In this document: one piece after another, positions 40,557-48,758 of the stretch
How the letters are laid out: every line of letters starts with the position of its first letter
Numbering within the stretch: position 1 is the stretch's first letter
Source of the DNA: Clostridia bacterium
Lineage (GTDB): Bacteria > Bacillota > Clostridia > Oscillospirales > CAG-272
Direction of reading: 5' to 3'
DNA: 48,794 bases
Assembly: GCA_017461765.1 (NCBI GenBank)
Contig: JAFTXO010000021.1
Location: 1-48,794 of the forward strand
Translations under genes and position numbers: made by a program
Notes under the pieces: model-generated
What the model saw: only the letters and a program-made list of their open reading frames with translations
Told to the model about the DNA's origin: nothing
The model's database searches: none

Positions 40557-42734
40557 ATGTATCTTATAATTGCCGAAAAGCCGTCGCTTGCAAGAAATAT
40601 AATTGCAGGAATTGCAAATGTTCAGCAAAACGAAATGAAAAAATATAACGGTTACTATCAGGGCGGCAGCTATATAGTTACCTGGGTGTTCGGTCATCTG
40701 TTTTCTCTTGCCGACATTGAGGATTACTCGCCTACCGAAAATCCGAAATGGACTATGGATAATCTTCCTTGCTTTCCAAAGGAGTTTAAATTCAATCTCA
40801 AAAAGGGAAAGGACAAAAAGGTTGATTCAGGCGTCAAAAAGCAATTTGATACTATAAAATACCTCTGCAACAGAGATGATGTTGATACGATAGTAAATGC
40901 GGGAGACTCAGACCGCGAGGGTGAGATCATCGTTCGTCTTTGCGTTCAGCACGCTCTTTCGACAGAAAAGAAGTTCGTTCGTCTTTGGTTGCCCGATCAG
41001 ACTCCGCAGACGATAAAGCAAGCTCTTTTTGAAATGAAGGACGAAAGCGAATATCAATCGCTTGCAAACGAGGGCTTTGCAAGAACATATATAGACTGGC
41101 TTTACGGAGTGAACCTCACTCGCTTTGCTACGCTTAAAACAGGCAAGCTTTTGCGTGTCGGACGCGTTATCGTTCCCATCGTAAAGGCTATCTACGACAG
41201 AGATACTGAAATACGCAATTTCGTTCCCGAAAAATATTATGTTATTTCTTCTCATGAGAAAACCAACGATGAATTTGTCGATCTTACATCGAAAAACAAG
41301 TTCACAAAGGACGAATATCAAAAAGCGCTTGAGGCTTGTACAAGCTACAACGCGCAAACGGCTACCGTAACGAACGTAAAAACGAAAAGAGATGTTTTGT
41401 ATCCGCCGAAGCTCTTTTCTCTTTCCAAGCTTCAGAGCTATCTCGGAAAGAAATTCAAGCTTTCAATGGACGAAACCCTTTCAACAGTTCAAAAGCTTTA
41501 CGAGGACGGATACGTAACATATCCGCGTACAAACTCCGAATATCTTGCAACTGCCGAGCAGGGTAAGGTAAAAAATATAATCGAAAATATCTCGAAGCTT
41601 AATTATCCCGTTAAATTCAGATTTTCAAAGAGCATTTTTGACGATTCGAAGATTGAATCTCACTCTGCTCTTACCCCCACCTATAAAATCCCGAAGCCGA
41701 GCGATCTTACAGAGCGCGAAAAAACGGTATATACTGCCATTTTGAGGCGCTTTGTTGCTGTTTTCTGCGCTGACGAATGTATCGTTGAGCGCAGTGAGAT
41801 AAAAATAAAGGTTGGCGAGCTTGAGGAATTTACGCTTAAGGGTACTGTTATTATAGAGCCGGGCTGGACTAAATTTGACGAATATACTCAAAAAGATAAA
41901 ATTTTACCAAAGCTTGAAAAGGGCGAGACGGTAAATATCAACTTCCAGCCATGCGAAAAGGAGACTACTCCTCCAAAGCATTACACGATAGAAACGCTCA
42001 ACAATTATCTTAAAAATCCCTTCAGAGAGGACAAGGCTAACGCTGAGGAAAACGACGATGACGAATATCGCGCTATTTTCGAGGGTCTTGAGCTCGGCAC
42101 TGAGGCTACCCGTACGGGAATTATCGAAAATGCGTGTAACAGCGCTTACATCTCTCTTAAGAAGGACTCCTATTATATCCTTCCCGACGGCGAATATCTT
42201 ATAGAATCACTCTCGCAGCTCGGCATCATAATGGACAAATACAAAACATCCGAGCTTGGTCAGTCACTCAAAAAGGTATACAAGGGTGAGTGTACGATAA
42301 ACGACAGTGTTGCGCTTGCTCAGAATGAAATTCAAAGCGTATTTGATCTTTCAAAGGATGTTGAGGTTGAAAAGGATACGAACATCGGTCTTTACGGAGA
42401 TGTTGCAGGCATTTGCCCGTCATGCGGCGGAAAGGTCGTTCGTACAAAATTCGGCTACGGCTGCGAAAATTACAAGGACGGATGTAAGTTCTCTATATCA
42501 AAAACGATATGCTCGCGAACGATTTCGATGTCAAATGTAAAAATGCTTTTGGCTACGGGAAAAACGAGCAAGATCCAAGGCTTTATCTCCAAAAACAAAA
42601 AGAGCTTTGATGCGTCGCTTAAGCTTGATGAAAACAACAAGGTGGTTTTTGATTTTCCAAATCCAGCTCCGCCAAAGTCTCAAAGCGACAAAGCTCCCGC
42701 AAAAAGAACGTATAAACGAACCGCAAAAAAATAA
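40557..42734 (+). CDS. topB: DNA topoisomerase III
   Basis: A 725-residue type IA topoisomerase that decatenates and relaxes DNA through a single-strand break. The toprim domain opens the protein (LIIAEKPSLAR, then GDSDREGE at 116-123). The active-site tyrosine is Y322 in YPRTNSEYL. The ETLNNYLKNPFR and GTEATRTGIIE motifs are present. The C-terminal part has one zinc-finger-like CPSCGG...C...C module (GICPSCGGKVVRTKFG, CENYKDGC) and a basic tail. Start ATG is behind AGGAGG. It heads a plus-strand run including rimI, tsaD, dnaD and dnaC. Confidence 0.95.
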   Translation: MYLIIAEKPSLARNIIAGIANVQQNEMKKYNGYYQGGSYIVTWVFGHLFSLADIEDYSPTENPKWTMDNLPCFPKEFKFNLKKGKDKKVDSGVKKQFDTIKYLCNRDDVDTIVNAGDSDREGEIIVRLCVQHALSTEKKFVRLWLPDQTPQTIKQALFEMKDESEYQSLANEGFARTYIDWLYGVNLTRFATLKTGKLLRVGRVIVPIVKAIYDRDTEIRNFVPEKYYVISSHEKTNDEFVDLTSKNKFTKDEYQKALEACTSYNAQTATVTNVKTKRDVLYPPKLFSLSKLQSYLGKKFKLSMDETLSTVQKLYEDGYVTYPRTNSEYLATAEQGKVKNIIENISKLNYPVKFRFSKSIFDDSKIESHSALTPTYKIPKPSDLTEREKTVYTAILRRFVAVFCADECIVERSEIKIKVGELEEFTLKGTVIIEPGWTKFDEYTQKDKILPKLEKGETVNINFQPCEKETTPPKHYTIETLNNYLKNPFREDKANAEENDDDEYRAIFEGLELGTEATRTGIIENACNSAYISLKKDSYYILPDGEYLIESLSQLGIIMDKYKTSELGQSLKKVYKGECTINDSVALAQNEIQSVFDLSKDVEVEKDTNIGLYGDVAGICPSCGGKVVRTKFGYGCENYKDGCKFSISKTICSRTISMSNVKMLLATGKTSKIQGFISKNKKSFDASLKLDENNKVVFDFPNPAPPKSQSDKAPAKRTYKRTAKK

Positions 42735-42769
42735 AACTAACCTTATAATTTTTAAAAAGGGTGATTATC

Positions 42770-43216
42770 TTGGCTATTGATTTTACAGTTCGACAAATGA
42801 AAAGAAGCGATATTGACGCAGTTTCCGTAATTGAAGAGGAATGCTTCTCTGTTCCGTGGTCGAAGCGCTCGATTTTGGAAGCGTTTTCGCACACTCCCTG
42901 GCAGTTTTTCGTTGCAGAGTGTCAAAAAAGGATCGTCGGCTACGGCGGTGTTTACATGATACTTGACGAGGGGCAGATATCAAATATAGCGGTTTTATCC
43001 TCGTTTCGCAAAAACGGTATTGCTTTTGCTATTCTTGATAAAATAATCGAGCATTCCAAGACACAGGGTGCATCGCGTATCACTCTTGAGCTGAGAGAAT
43101 CGAACTCTCCCGCACGCGCTCTTTATGAAAAATGCGGCTTTGTTCAGGTAGGTATTCGCCCGAAATATTACACACATCCCACCGAAAACGCCATTTTGAT
43201 GGATAAAAATCTATGA
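42770..43216 (+). CDS. rimI: Ribosomal protein S18-alanine N-acetyltransferase RimI
   Basis: A 148-residue GNAT acetyltransferase, expected to acetylate the N-terminus of ribosomal protein S18 or similar targets. It has the RimI start (FTVRQMKRSDIDAVSVIEEECF), the FFVAECQKRIVGYGGV strand, the acetyl-CoA loop region SSFRKNGIAFAIL (a degenerate R/QxxGxG/A), and ELRESNSPARALYEKCGF. TTG 42770 is preferred to GTG 42761, which lies inside the ribosome site AAAGGG. It directly precedes tsaD, a common pairing. Confidence 0.9.
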   Translation: MAIDFTVRQMKRSDIDAVSVIEEECFSVPWSKRSILEAFSHTPWQFFVAECQKRIVGYGGVYMILDEGQISNIAVLSSFRKNGIAFAILDKIIEHSKTQGASRITLELRESNSPARALYEKCGFVQVGIRPKYYTHPTENAILMDKNL

Positions 43217-43226
43217 AGAGGTAAAA

Positions 43227-44228
43227 ATGTATATCTTATCTTTTGAATCTTCCTGTGACGAGACCGCTTGCGCCGTGTGCGAGATGGACGAGAGCACAAG
43301 AAAAATAAAATCGAATATAATCGCGTCTTCGGTCGATATTCAAGCGCTTTACGGCGGTGTCGTTCCCGAGATAGCGAGCCGTGCGCACATTGAAGCAATT
43401 TCGAAAATAACCTACGAGGCTTTGAAAAAAGCAGAGCTTTCGATAAAGGATATCGGTGCTATTGCCGTTACAAACGGCCCGGGTCTTATAGGAGCTTTGC
43501 TCGTTGGCGTAAATTTTGCAAAATCGCTCGCCTTCGCAAACAATATTCCGTTAGTTCCCGTCGATCATATTAAGGGACACGTGGCATCAAATTATCTTAC
43601 CTATCCCGATCTTAAGCCACCGTTTCTTGCTCTTGTGGTCTCAGGGGGACATACATCGTTTTTTGATGTAAAATCATACACATCCCTCACCGAAATTGCC
43701 TCCACACGAGATGATGCAATCGGAGAATGCTTTGATAAGGTCGGAAGAGTGATGGGGCTTCCCTATCCCGGCGGCGCGGCTATGGACAAATTAGCCACAC
43801 AGGGTGACGAAAATTCTATTTTATTTCCCTCTCCTGCCATCAGCTCTCAAACGCTTGATTTTTCCTTCAGCGGTCTTAAAACCGCCGTTATAAATTACAT
43901 AAACACAAAAAAGCAAAAGAATGAAGAGCTTGAAAGAGAAAATATCGCAGCCTCTGTAACCAAAACAATTGTTTGCGCAGTCAGATCCAAGATTTTTGAT
44001 GCCTTGAAGCTCACAGGCTACGACAAGGTAGTTCTTGCGGGCGGTGTCAGCGCAAATTCTCATTTAAGAAAGGGAATTAAAGAGGAGTGCGAGAAATGCG
44101 GTGCTTCCTTCTTTGCTCCCGAGCTTTCTCTATGCGGTGACAATGCCGCCATGATCGGAGCTCAGGGATATTATGAATTCTTGAACGGATCAAGAGCCGA
44201 CGAGGCATTGAACGCTTATCCAAGCTAA
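43227..44228 (+). CDS. tsaD: tRNA threonylcarbamoyladenosine transferase TsaD
   Basis: A 333-residue ASKHA-fold protein that transfers threonylcarbamoyl to A37 of ANN-decoding tRNAs, with TsaB, TsaE and TsaC. It has the N-terminal LSFESSCDETACAVC, the metal-binding H-x3-H in VDHIKGHVASNYL, ALVVSGGHTSFF and the ATP-binding VLAGGVSANSHLR. Ribosome site AGAGG; 10 bases after rimI. tsaB and tsaE, often beside it, are not in this window. Confidence 0.97.
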   Translation: MYILSFESSCDETACAVCEMDESTRKIKSNIIASSVDIQALYGGVVPEIASRAHIEAISKITYEALKKAELSIKDIGAIAVTNGPGLIGALLVGVNFAKSLAFANNIPLVPVDHIKGHVASNYLTYPDLKPPFLALVVSGGHTSFFDVKSYTSLTEIASTRDDAIGECFDKVGRVMGLPYPGGAAMDKLATQGDENSILFPSPAISSQTLDFSFSGLKTAVINYINTKKQKNEELERENIAASVTKTIVCAVRSKIFDALKLTGYDKVVLAGGVSANSHLRKGIKEECEKCGASFFAPELSLCGDNAAMIGAQGYYEFLNGSRADEALNAYPS

Positions 44229-44242
44229 GACGGAGAAATTTT

Positions 44243-45160
44243 ATGAAGATCAATATAAAGTACGGAAAAAAGATACTTAACCTTCCTGCGAAAATTGTCA
44301 AAATAGCTCCAAACGCATCAAAGGAAGATTTATGCGTGATAATAAGTCTTTTTGCATACAGTGATTATCTTGATAATTTCGAGAGCGTTATAGAGGATTT
44401 TTCCGAAAAGATCGGAGTAGGTATAAATAAGATAAATGCTTCCTTGGCGTTTTGGGCAGAAAACGGCGTGATCTCGGTCGAGGGGCTAAATATCGGTATT
44501 GAATCCTCCTCTGCCCTTTCCTCTGCTCCCACGTATACAGGCGCGCAGATATCCAAGTTTGTCGAAGAAAACAAGACAATCGCAACTCTTTTCAAATCGT
44601 GTCAGTCAATCATGGGCAAGGAGTTCAGCACTCACGATCATAATAATATAATAAGACTTAAAAGCTATTTCAGCTTCAGTGATGAATATATTATGCTTCT
44701 TTTGGCTCACTGTGTCGAGCTTGACAAGGCAAATTGGAAATACATAACCAAGACGGCGACAAATCTTTATGAGGAAGGCATTGATACATATAAAAAGCTT
44801 GAGGAGCATTTTGCAAAAAGAAAGAACGCTCTTTCGCTCGAAGGCAAGATACGCGATATTTTCGGTATCGGATCAAGAGAGCTTACCCCTACCGAAAAGG
44901 CCAAAATCGGCGCTTGGTCGGATGCGGAGCTTGATATCGAATTTATAAGAGAGGCTTATAACATTACTATTGCTAAAACGCAGAAGGCTTCGATCGCTTA
45001 CACTGCAAAGATCATAGAAAATTGGCTCTCGAGCGGAATAAAAACTGTCGAGGATGCAAGAGCTGCCGATGATCAATATAAGAAAAAGACGAGCATATCT
45101 ACATTTGATACGGATGACTTTTTCGATGCGGCACTTCGCCGTTCATATAAAGACAAATAG
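44243..45160 (+). CDS. DnaD-domain primosome protein
   Basis: A 305-residue protein of the DnaD/DnaB (Bacillus nomenclature) family, which helps load the replicative helicase. The N-terminal half has a winged-helix segment (VIISLFAYSDYLDNF and IGVGINKINASLAFWAENGVI), and the C-terminal DnaD domain has the conserved YxxxI-like end (IEFIREAYNITIAKTQKASIAYTAKIIENW). Ribosome site GGAG, 14 bases after tsaD. It lies directly before a DnaC/DnaI-like loader, and the pair would form the primosome module. Confidence 0.88.
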   Translation: MKINIKYGKKILNLPAKIVKIAPNASKEDLCVIISLFAYSDYLDNFESVIEDFSEKIGVGINKINASLAFWAENGVISVEGLNIGIESSSALSSAPTYTGAQISKFVEENKTIATLFKSCQSIMGKEFSTHDHNNIIRLKSYFSFSDEYIMLLLAHCVELDKANWKYITKTATNLYEEGIDTYKKLEEHFAKRKNALSLEGKIRDIFGIGSRELTPTEKAKIGAWSDAELDIEFIREAYNITIAKTQKASIAYTAKIIENWLSSGIKTVEDARAADDQYKKKTSISTFDTDDFFDAALRRSYKDK

Positions 45161-45169
45161 GAGGCTATT

Positions 45170-46135
45170 ATGGCTTATTCCAAGAAAAGCGTTGACTTTG
45201 TAAAGGAGCTTTTTGAAAAAAAGCGTCAAAAGAGCGAAAAGGAGCGCCTTATGCGTATTGACGAGGTATACTCGGCGTGTCCCGAGGTAGCATCAATTGA
45301 TGCCGCTCTTTCAAGCGTGGCAAACGAGATAATGGAAGCTATATCTTTGGGAAAAGAGTCCTGCGCTCAAAGAATAGAGGAGATAAAAGAAAAAAATCTC
45401 GATCTGCAAAAAAGACGCGCTATGCTTCTTGATGAAAAAGGCTTTGGCGCTCATTATACGGATCGAACATACGACTGTCCTATCTGCAAGGATACGGGAT
45501 ATGCGGGAGTCAGAATGTGCTCCTGCTTCAGAAATGCTATCATTTTGAAGGAATATGAATTTTCAGGGCTCGGAAATCTTTTAAAGAAGCAGAATTTTGA
45601 ATCCTTTTCGCTTGATTTTTATTCGGGTAAGGACAAGGATTATATGCTTGAAAATTACAACGATCTTTATAATTTTGCGCACAATTTTGATACCGATAAG
45701 CGCTCGTTTCTCCTTTTTGGCGGAACGGGGCTCGGTAAAACGCATCTTTCGACATCCGTTGCAAAATATCTTATCGATAACGGCTATAATGTAATTTACG
45801 AAACAGCGCAGAATATTTTTTCTGATTTTGAAAAGGATCGCTTCAGAGATCGCTTTAGCGGCGAAGAGCCCATTTCATCAAAATATCTTGAATGTGATCT
45901 TCTTATAATCGATGATCTCGGAACGGAGATCGTTTCAGCCTTTTCGGTTTCGTGTCTTTACAATATCATAAATACACGCTTAAATAAGGATCTTCCTATA
46001 ATCGCAAATACAAATCTTCGTCAGGATGAGATAAGAAAGCTCTATCAAGACAGAATAACCTCACGTCTTTTCGGCGAGTTTATTATTAAAAGATTTATGG
46101 GCGAAGATATAAGGAAGCAAAAAATTTTAAAATAA
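45170..46135 (+). CDS. DnaC/DnaI-like helicase loader ATPase
   Basis: A 321-residue AAA+ ATPase of the DnaC/DnaI/IstB group. A zinc-binding N-terminal region holds CPIC and CSC (C103, C106, C117, C119). Walker A is GGTGLGKT (184-191) and Walker B is LLIIDDLGTE, with a sensor segment IIANTNLRQDEI. In Firmicutes, DnaI uses such an N-terminal zinc domain to bind the replicative helicase. Ribosome site AGGAGG, 9 bases after the dnaD stop. IstB of insertion sequences is excluded by the context and the zinc domain. Confidence 0.92.
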   Translation: MAYSKKSVDFVKELFEKKRQKSEKERLMRIDEVYSACPEVASIDAALSSVANEIMEAISLGKESCAQRIEEIKEKNLDLQKRRAMLLDEKGFGAHYTDRTYDCPICKDTGYAGVRMCSCFRNAIILKEYEFSGLGNLLKKQNFESFSLDFYSGKDKDYMLENYNDLYNFAHNFDTDKRSFLLFGGTGLGKTHLSTSVAKYLIDNGYNVIYETAQNIFSDFEKDRFRDRFSGEEPISSKYLECDLLIIDDLGTEIVSAFSVSCLYNIINTRLNKDLPIIANTNLRQDEIRKLYQDRITSRLFGEFIIKRFMGEDIRKQKILK

Positions 46136-46148
46136 TTCAAAAAAGCTC

Positions 46149-46177
46149 TTGACAAATGTTTTGTCCTGTGCTATAAT
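46149..46177 (+). promoter_or_regulatory. Perfect consensus promoter of rplJL
   Basis: TTGACA (46149-46154), 17 bases, TATAAT (46172-46177), 14 bases after the dnaC-like stop codon. Confidence 0.92.
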
Positions 46178-46183
46178 CTCATC

Positions 46184-46343
46184 GTTAATCCAAAGACAGC
46201 AGGTTTCGGTAATTGCGTATGCTCCCTGCCGAGGAAAGATTTTATGAATTTAGAATAAATTTTTTAATCTTTTTTCGGTATGCTATGCTTATCCGAAAAA
46301 AGATTTTTTTGTTGTCAGGGAAATATAAACAGGAGGTTGTTTT
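46184..46343 (+). ncRNA. L10 leader (autoregulatory 5' region of rplJL)
   Basis: The roughly 160-base leader between promoter and rplJ contains the L10-leader hallmark: a stem built from GACAGCAGG near 46194 and CCCTGCC near 46226, with intervening loops, where the L10-(L12)4 complex binds. A separate strong terminator hairpin lies downstream (46266-46311), so binding could end transcription as in the Bacillus rplJL operon. The fold is judged by eye only. Confidence 0.75.
46266..46311 (+). terminator. Attenuator terminator inside the L10 leader
   Basis: AATCTTTTTTCGG pairs with CCGAAAAAAGATT around a 14-base loop and is followed by TTTTTG. It lies 33 bases before the rplJ start. Confidence 0.8.
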
Positions 46344-46856
46344 ATGCCAAGTAATTCAGTTCTTGAACAAAAGAAAGCCATCGTTGCTGACCTCGTTGAA
46401 AAAATCAAAAAGGCTCAATCAGGCGTTCTTGTTCAATATCAAGGTATCACAGTAGAAAACGATACCCAAATGCGTGCAGCTTTCCGTAAAGCAGGCATCG
46501 ACTACATGGTTATTAAGAATACTCTTATCGGCCGTGCTTGTGATGAGGTTGGTTACGGTGAAATGAAGGCTCAGCTCAACGGTATGAGCGCTATCGCTAT
46601 CAGCTATGATGACGCAGTTGCTCCTGCTAAGATTGCTAAAGAGTACGCAGACAAAGTTGAAACTTTTGAAATCAAAGGCGGATTTATCGATAACGGTGTT
46701 GTTGATGCTGCTACAGTTAAAGCTCTTGCTGAGATTCCCTCAAAGGAAGTTCTCATTGCAAAACTTTTGGGAAGCATTCAAGGACCTATCCGCGGCTTTG
46801 CATGTGCTATGCAAGCAATTATTGACAAAAATGGCGCAGAAGCTGCTGCTGAATAA
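46344..46856 (+). CDS. rplJ: Ribosomal protein L10
   Basis: A 170-residue L10, the base of the ribosomal stalk. It has the N-terminal rRNA-binding domain (VLEQKKAIVADLVEKI, YMVIKNTLIGRA) and the C-terminal L12-docking helix (LGSIQGPIRGFACAMQAIID). Start ATG behind AGGAGG. With rplL it forms an operon controlled by the L10 leader. Confidence 0.97.
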   Translation: MPSNSVLEQKKAIVADLVEKIKKAQSGVLVQYQGITVENDTQMRAAFRKAGIDYMVIKNTLIGRACDEVGYGEMKAQLNGMSAIAISYDDAVAPAKIAKEYADKVETFEIKGGFIDNGVVDAATVKALAEIPSKEVLIAKLLGSIQGPIRGFACAMQAIIDKNGAEAAAE

Positions 46857-46936
46857 GGTTGCGTAGCCTTAATCTACTAAAAATACGCAAATCTTAAATT
46901 TAAAATTTATCTTTTTATTACGGAGGATTATTTATC

Positions 46937-47308
46937 ATGGCTAACGAAAAGACCACTCAAATTCTTGAAGAAATCAAATCCCTTACTATACTCGAACTCG
47001 CTGATCTCGTAAAGGCAGTTGAAGAAGAATTCGGCGTATCTGCTGCTCCTGTTGCAGTTGCCGGTGCTGCTGTTGCTGCTGCTCCTGTTGAAGAGAAGAC
47101 AGAGTTTGACGTAATTCTCGCTGAAGTTGGCGCAAGCAAGCTCAACGTTATCAAGGTTGTTCGTGAGATCACAGGTCTCGGACTTAAGGAAGCTAAAGAG
47201 CTCGTTGAGGGCGCTCCTAAGACAATCAAAGAAGCAGTTTCCAAGGAAACAGCTGAAGATATCGCTAAGCAGCTCACAGAGGCTGGCGCTAAAGCAGAGG
47301 TTAAATAA
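46937..47308 (+). CDS. rplL: Ribosomal protein L7/L12
   Basis: A 123-residue L7/L12, the mobile stalk protein that recruits translation GTPases. An N-terminal dimerisation domain ([19 protein letters not shown]), an Ala/Pro/Val-rich hinge around residues 38-55, and the C-terminal domain ([37 protein letters not shown]) are complete. Ribosome site GGAGG, 80 bases after rplJ. Confidence 0.98.
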   Translation: MANEKTTQILEEIKSLTILELADLVKAVEEEFGVSAAPVAVAGAAVAAAPVEEKTEFDVILAEVGASKLNVIKVVREITGLGLKEAKELVEGAPKTIKEAVSKETAEDIAKQLTEAGAKAEVK

Positions 47309-47334
47309 TTTAGGCTTTAACAACCGATTAACAC

Positions 47335-47370
47335 AAAAAGATCCAACCGTCAAGGTTGGATCTTTTGTTT
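47335..47370 (+). terminator. Terminator of rplJL
   Basis: AAAAAGATCCAACC pairs with GGTTGGATCTTTT around GTCAA, then GTTTTA. Confidence 0.9.
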
Positions 47371-47397
47371 TATCATAAGCTTTAATTGCGCCTGCTT

Positions 47398-48279
47398 TTA
47401 TCTTACAAGCTCTTCGCTTCTTACTCCTGCTCTTGCGGTGTAGCGCTTTACATTCAGTATCGTTTCTCCGTCTATTTGAAGAGCGGTTGGACGGTCAAAC
47501 TCCACAGTTATCTCCTTGCCCTCAAGAATCTTGAAGTATTTTTTGTATTTCACGTGCTTTCCCTTGAAGATTGATGGAAAGATCATAAGGGTTCTGAGCT
47601 TACCCGAGCCGTGCAATACACCCAAGGAAAGCTTTTTCTCGGTAGAGAGTCGGTTTTGTGATGGAGTTATCATCATGCCTCCGCCATAAAATCTGCCGTT
47701 CATGGTAGGTGCAAGCCATACCTTTTCAAACATATACGGTGTTCCGTCAACCAAAACCGTAGCGTTTGTGGGCTTATAATGAAAAAGCAAGCCCTTTATG
47801 GCTATTGCGGAATAATTTATCGGCTTATCCGTCTTTCCTCTTATCTGATCGGCAACCTCGCAGCAATATCCGTCGATACCGTAGCCTACTCCGTTTAAAA
47901 ACCTATAGCTTTTTCCCTTAATCTCAACGGTGGGCAGATCCTTTATATATTCCTTTAAGGAAAAAGGAGCGACCTCGCCTTTTTTGCTTATATCGGTCAA
48001 AAAGTCAGTACCTGTGCCTATTCCGAAATAATAAATATCATTTTTGATCTTTATATTTTCGGTATCATTTACAAATCTGTTTATTGTTCCGTCTCCGCCG
48101 ACGAGAACGATCATATCATCCTGGGACATTTTTTCAAAAAGCTCGGGATATGAAGAGTTTTTTGAAATATCGATATATGTAAGCTGTTCGTTAGGTAAAT
48201 ATTTTTCTATTTTCGTAACCTCTTTGCCTGCGGTTTCATTCTTTGCATGAGGATTATATAGAATGTAATGATTGCTCAT
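47398..48279 (-). CDS. Diacylglycerol kinase catalytic-domain lipid kinase (DgkB/BmrU-like)
   Basis: A 293-residue soluble lipid kinase of the DAGK_cat superfamily. It has the N-terminal YILYNPHAK, the nucleotide-binding VLVGGDGTINRFV (59-71, GGDGT at 61-65), and a second glycine motif GIGTGTDFLTDI, where most members have GTGNDF (Asn replaced by Thr). The C-terminal beta-sandwich domain is present. It would phosphorylate diacylglycerol or a related lipid. AGGAGG precedes the ATG. It is convergent with rplJL and a single gene. Confidence 0.86.
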   Translation of the reverse strand: MSNHYILYNPHAKNETAGKEVTKIEKYLPNEQLTYIDISKNSSYPELFEKMSQDDMIVLVGGDGTINRFVNDTENIKIKNDIYYFGIGTGTDFLTDISKKGEVAPFSLKEYIKDLPTVEIKGKSYRFLNGVGYGIDGYCCEVADQIRGKTDKPINYSAIAIKGLLFHYKPTNATVLVDGTPYMFEKVWLAPTMNGRFYGGGMMITPSQNRLSTEKKLSLGVLHGSGKLRTLMIFPSIFKGKHVKYKKYFKILEGKEITVEFDRPTALQIDGETILNVKRYTARAGVRSEELVR

Positions 48280-48410
48280 ATTGCCTCCTTAAGATTGATC
48301 TTTATTTAATTGTATCACATTTCAATAATGAATATCGAAAAGAAAGAGAAAATTCACAATTTGTTTGCATTTTGTCGAGGAAAACAATGGAAAAGCCCAC
48401 AGCATTTAGC
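48280..48410. other. Intergenic region without a gene
   Basis: Holds the likely extended -10 of the lipid kinase gene (TGATACAAT on the minus strand, near 48309-48317). Nothing else is recognisable before the repeat element begins. Confidence 0.4.
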
Positions 48411-48612
48411 GTGATACTCTTAGCGGAGTATGGCGCTAACTCTATTCGCCTTCGGGGAGTTCTATTGCTTCGCAGTGATATTCGGACTTCGTCCGAGTGA
48501 TATTTGCTTCGCAAGTTTATGGTCGAATAGAATATCACTGCAAGGCAAAAGCCTTGCAATATCACTTCCCGTAAGGGAAATATCACTCTTTGCGTGAGCA
48601 AAGAATATCACT
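48411..48612. repeat. Hairpin-spaced AGTGATATT repeat element
   Basis: The 9-mer AGTGATATT occurs at 48474 and 48496 and its reverse complement AATATCACT at 48531, 48558, 48579 and 48604. The spacers are themselves perfect small hairpins: CGGACTTCGTCCG, TTGCTTCGCAA, GCAAGGC-AAAA-GCCTTGC, TTCCC-GTAA-GGGAA and CTTTGC-GTGA-GCAAAG. The middle is enclosed by TCTATTCG (48441) and CGAATAGA (48524), and ATACTC/GAGTAT forms a further hairpin at 48415-48430. The whole can fold into a large branched structure. No coding frame is credible here. Confidence 0.85.
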
Positions 48613-48659
48613 TTTAAACGACAGAGAAAAGAGAGGACATTTCAGCTATGAAAACTAAT

Positions 48660-48681
48660 GTGCCCCCTGTCAAGTAGACAG
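48660..48681. mobile_element. Possible terminal inverted repeat of an IS3-type insertion sequence (fragment)
   Basis: TGCCCCCTGTC-AAGTA-GACAG (48661-48681) resembles the ends of some IS3/IS150-group elements of Clostridia, from memory only. No transposase frame follows inside the window, so this is at most an isolated end. Confidence 0.25.
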
Positions 48682-48723
48682 ACTAAAAAACAAAAGAATT
48701 TACAAATTGAATAAGATTCTTTC

Positions 48724-48758
48724 ATCTCCCCCTGCTGCGCAGCAGGGGGAGATTTTTC
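48724..48758. repeat. Perfect 30-base palindrome with T run
   Basis: ATCTCCCCCTGCTGC joined without a loop to its exact complement (48724-48753), followed by TTTTT. It can act as a terminator hairpin. No gene is adjacent on the plus strand, so it may be part of a dispersed repeat. Confidence 0.7.

Noticed and set aside
45170-46135. IstB transposition helper of an IS21 element
   Set aside because: There is no istA transposase, the protein has an N-terminal zinc domain, and it follows a DnaD-type gene. A helicase loader fits better.
48474-48612. CRISPR array
   Set aside because: The repeated 9-mer changes orientation and the spacers are short, of unequal length and self-complementary. No cas genes are present.
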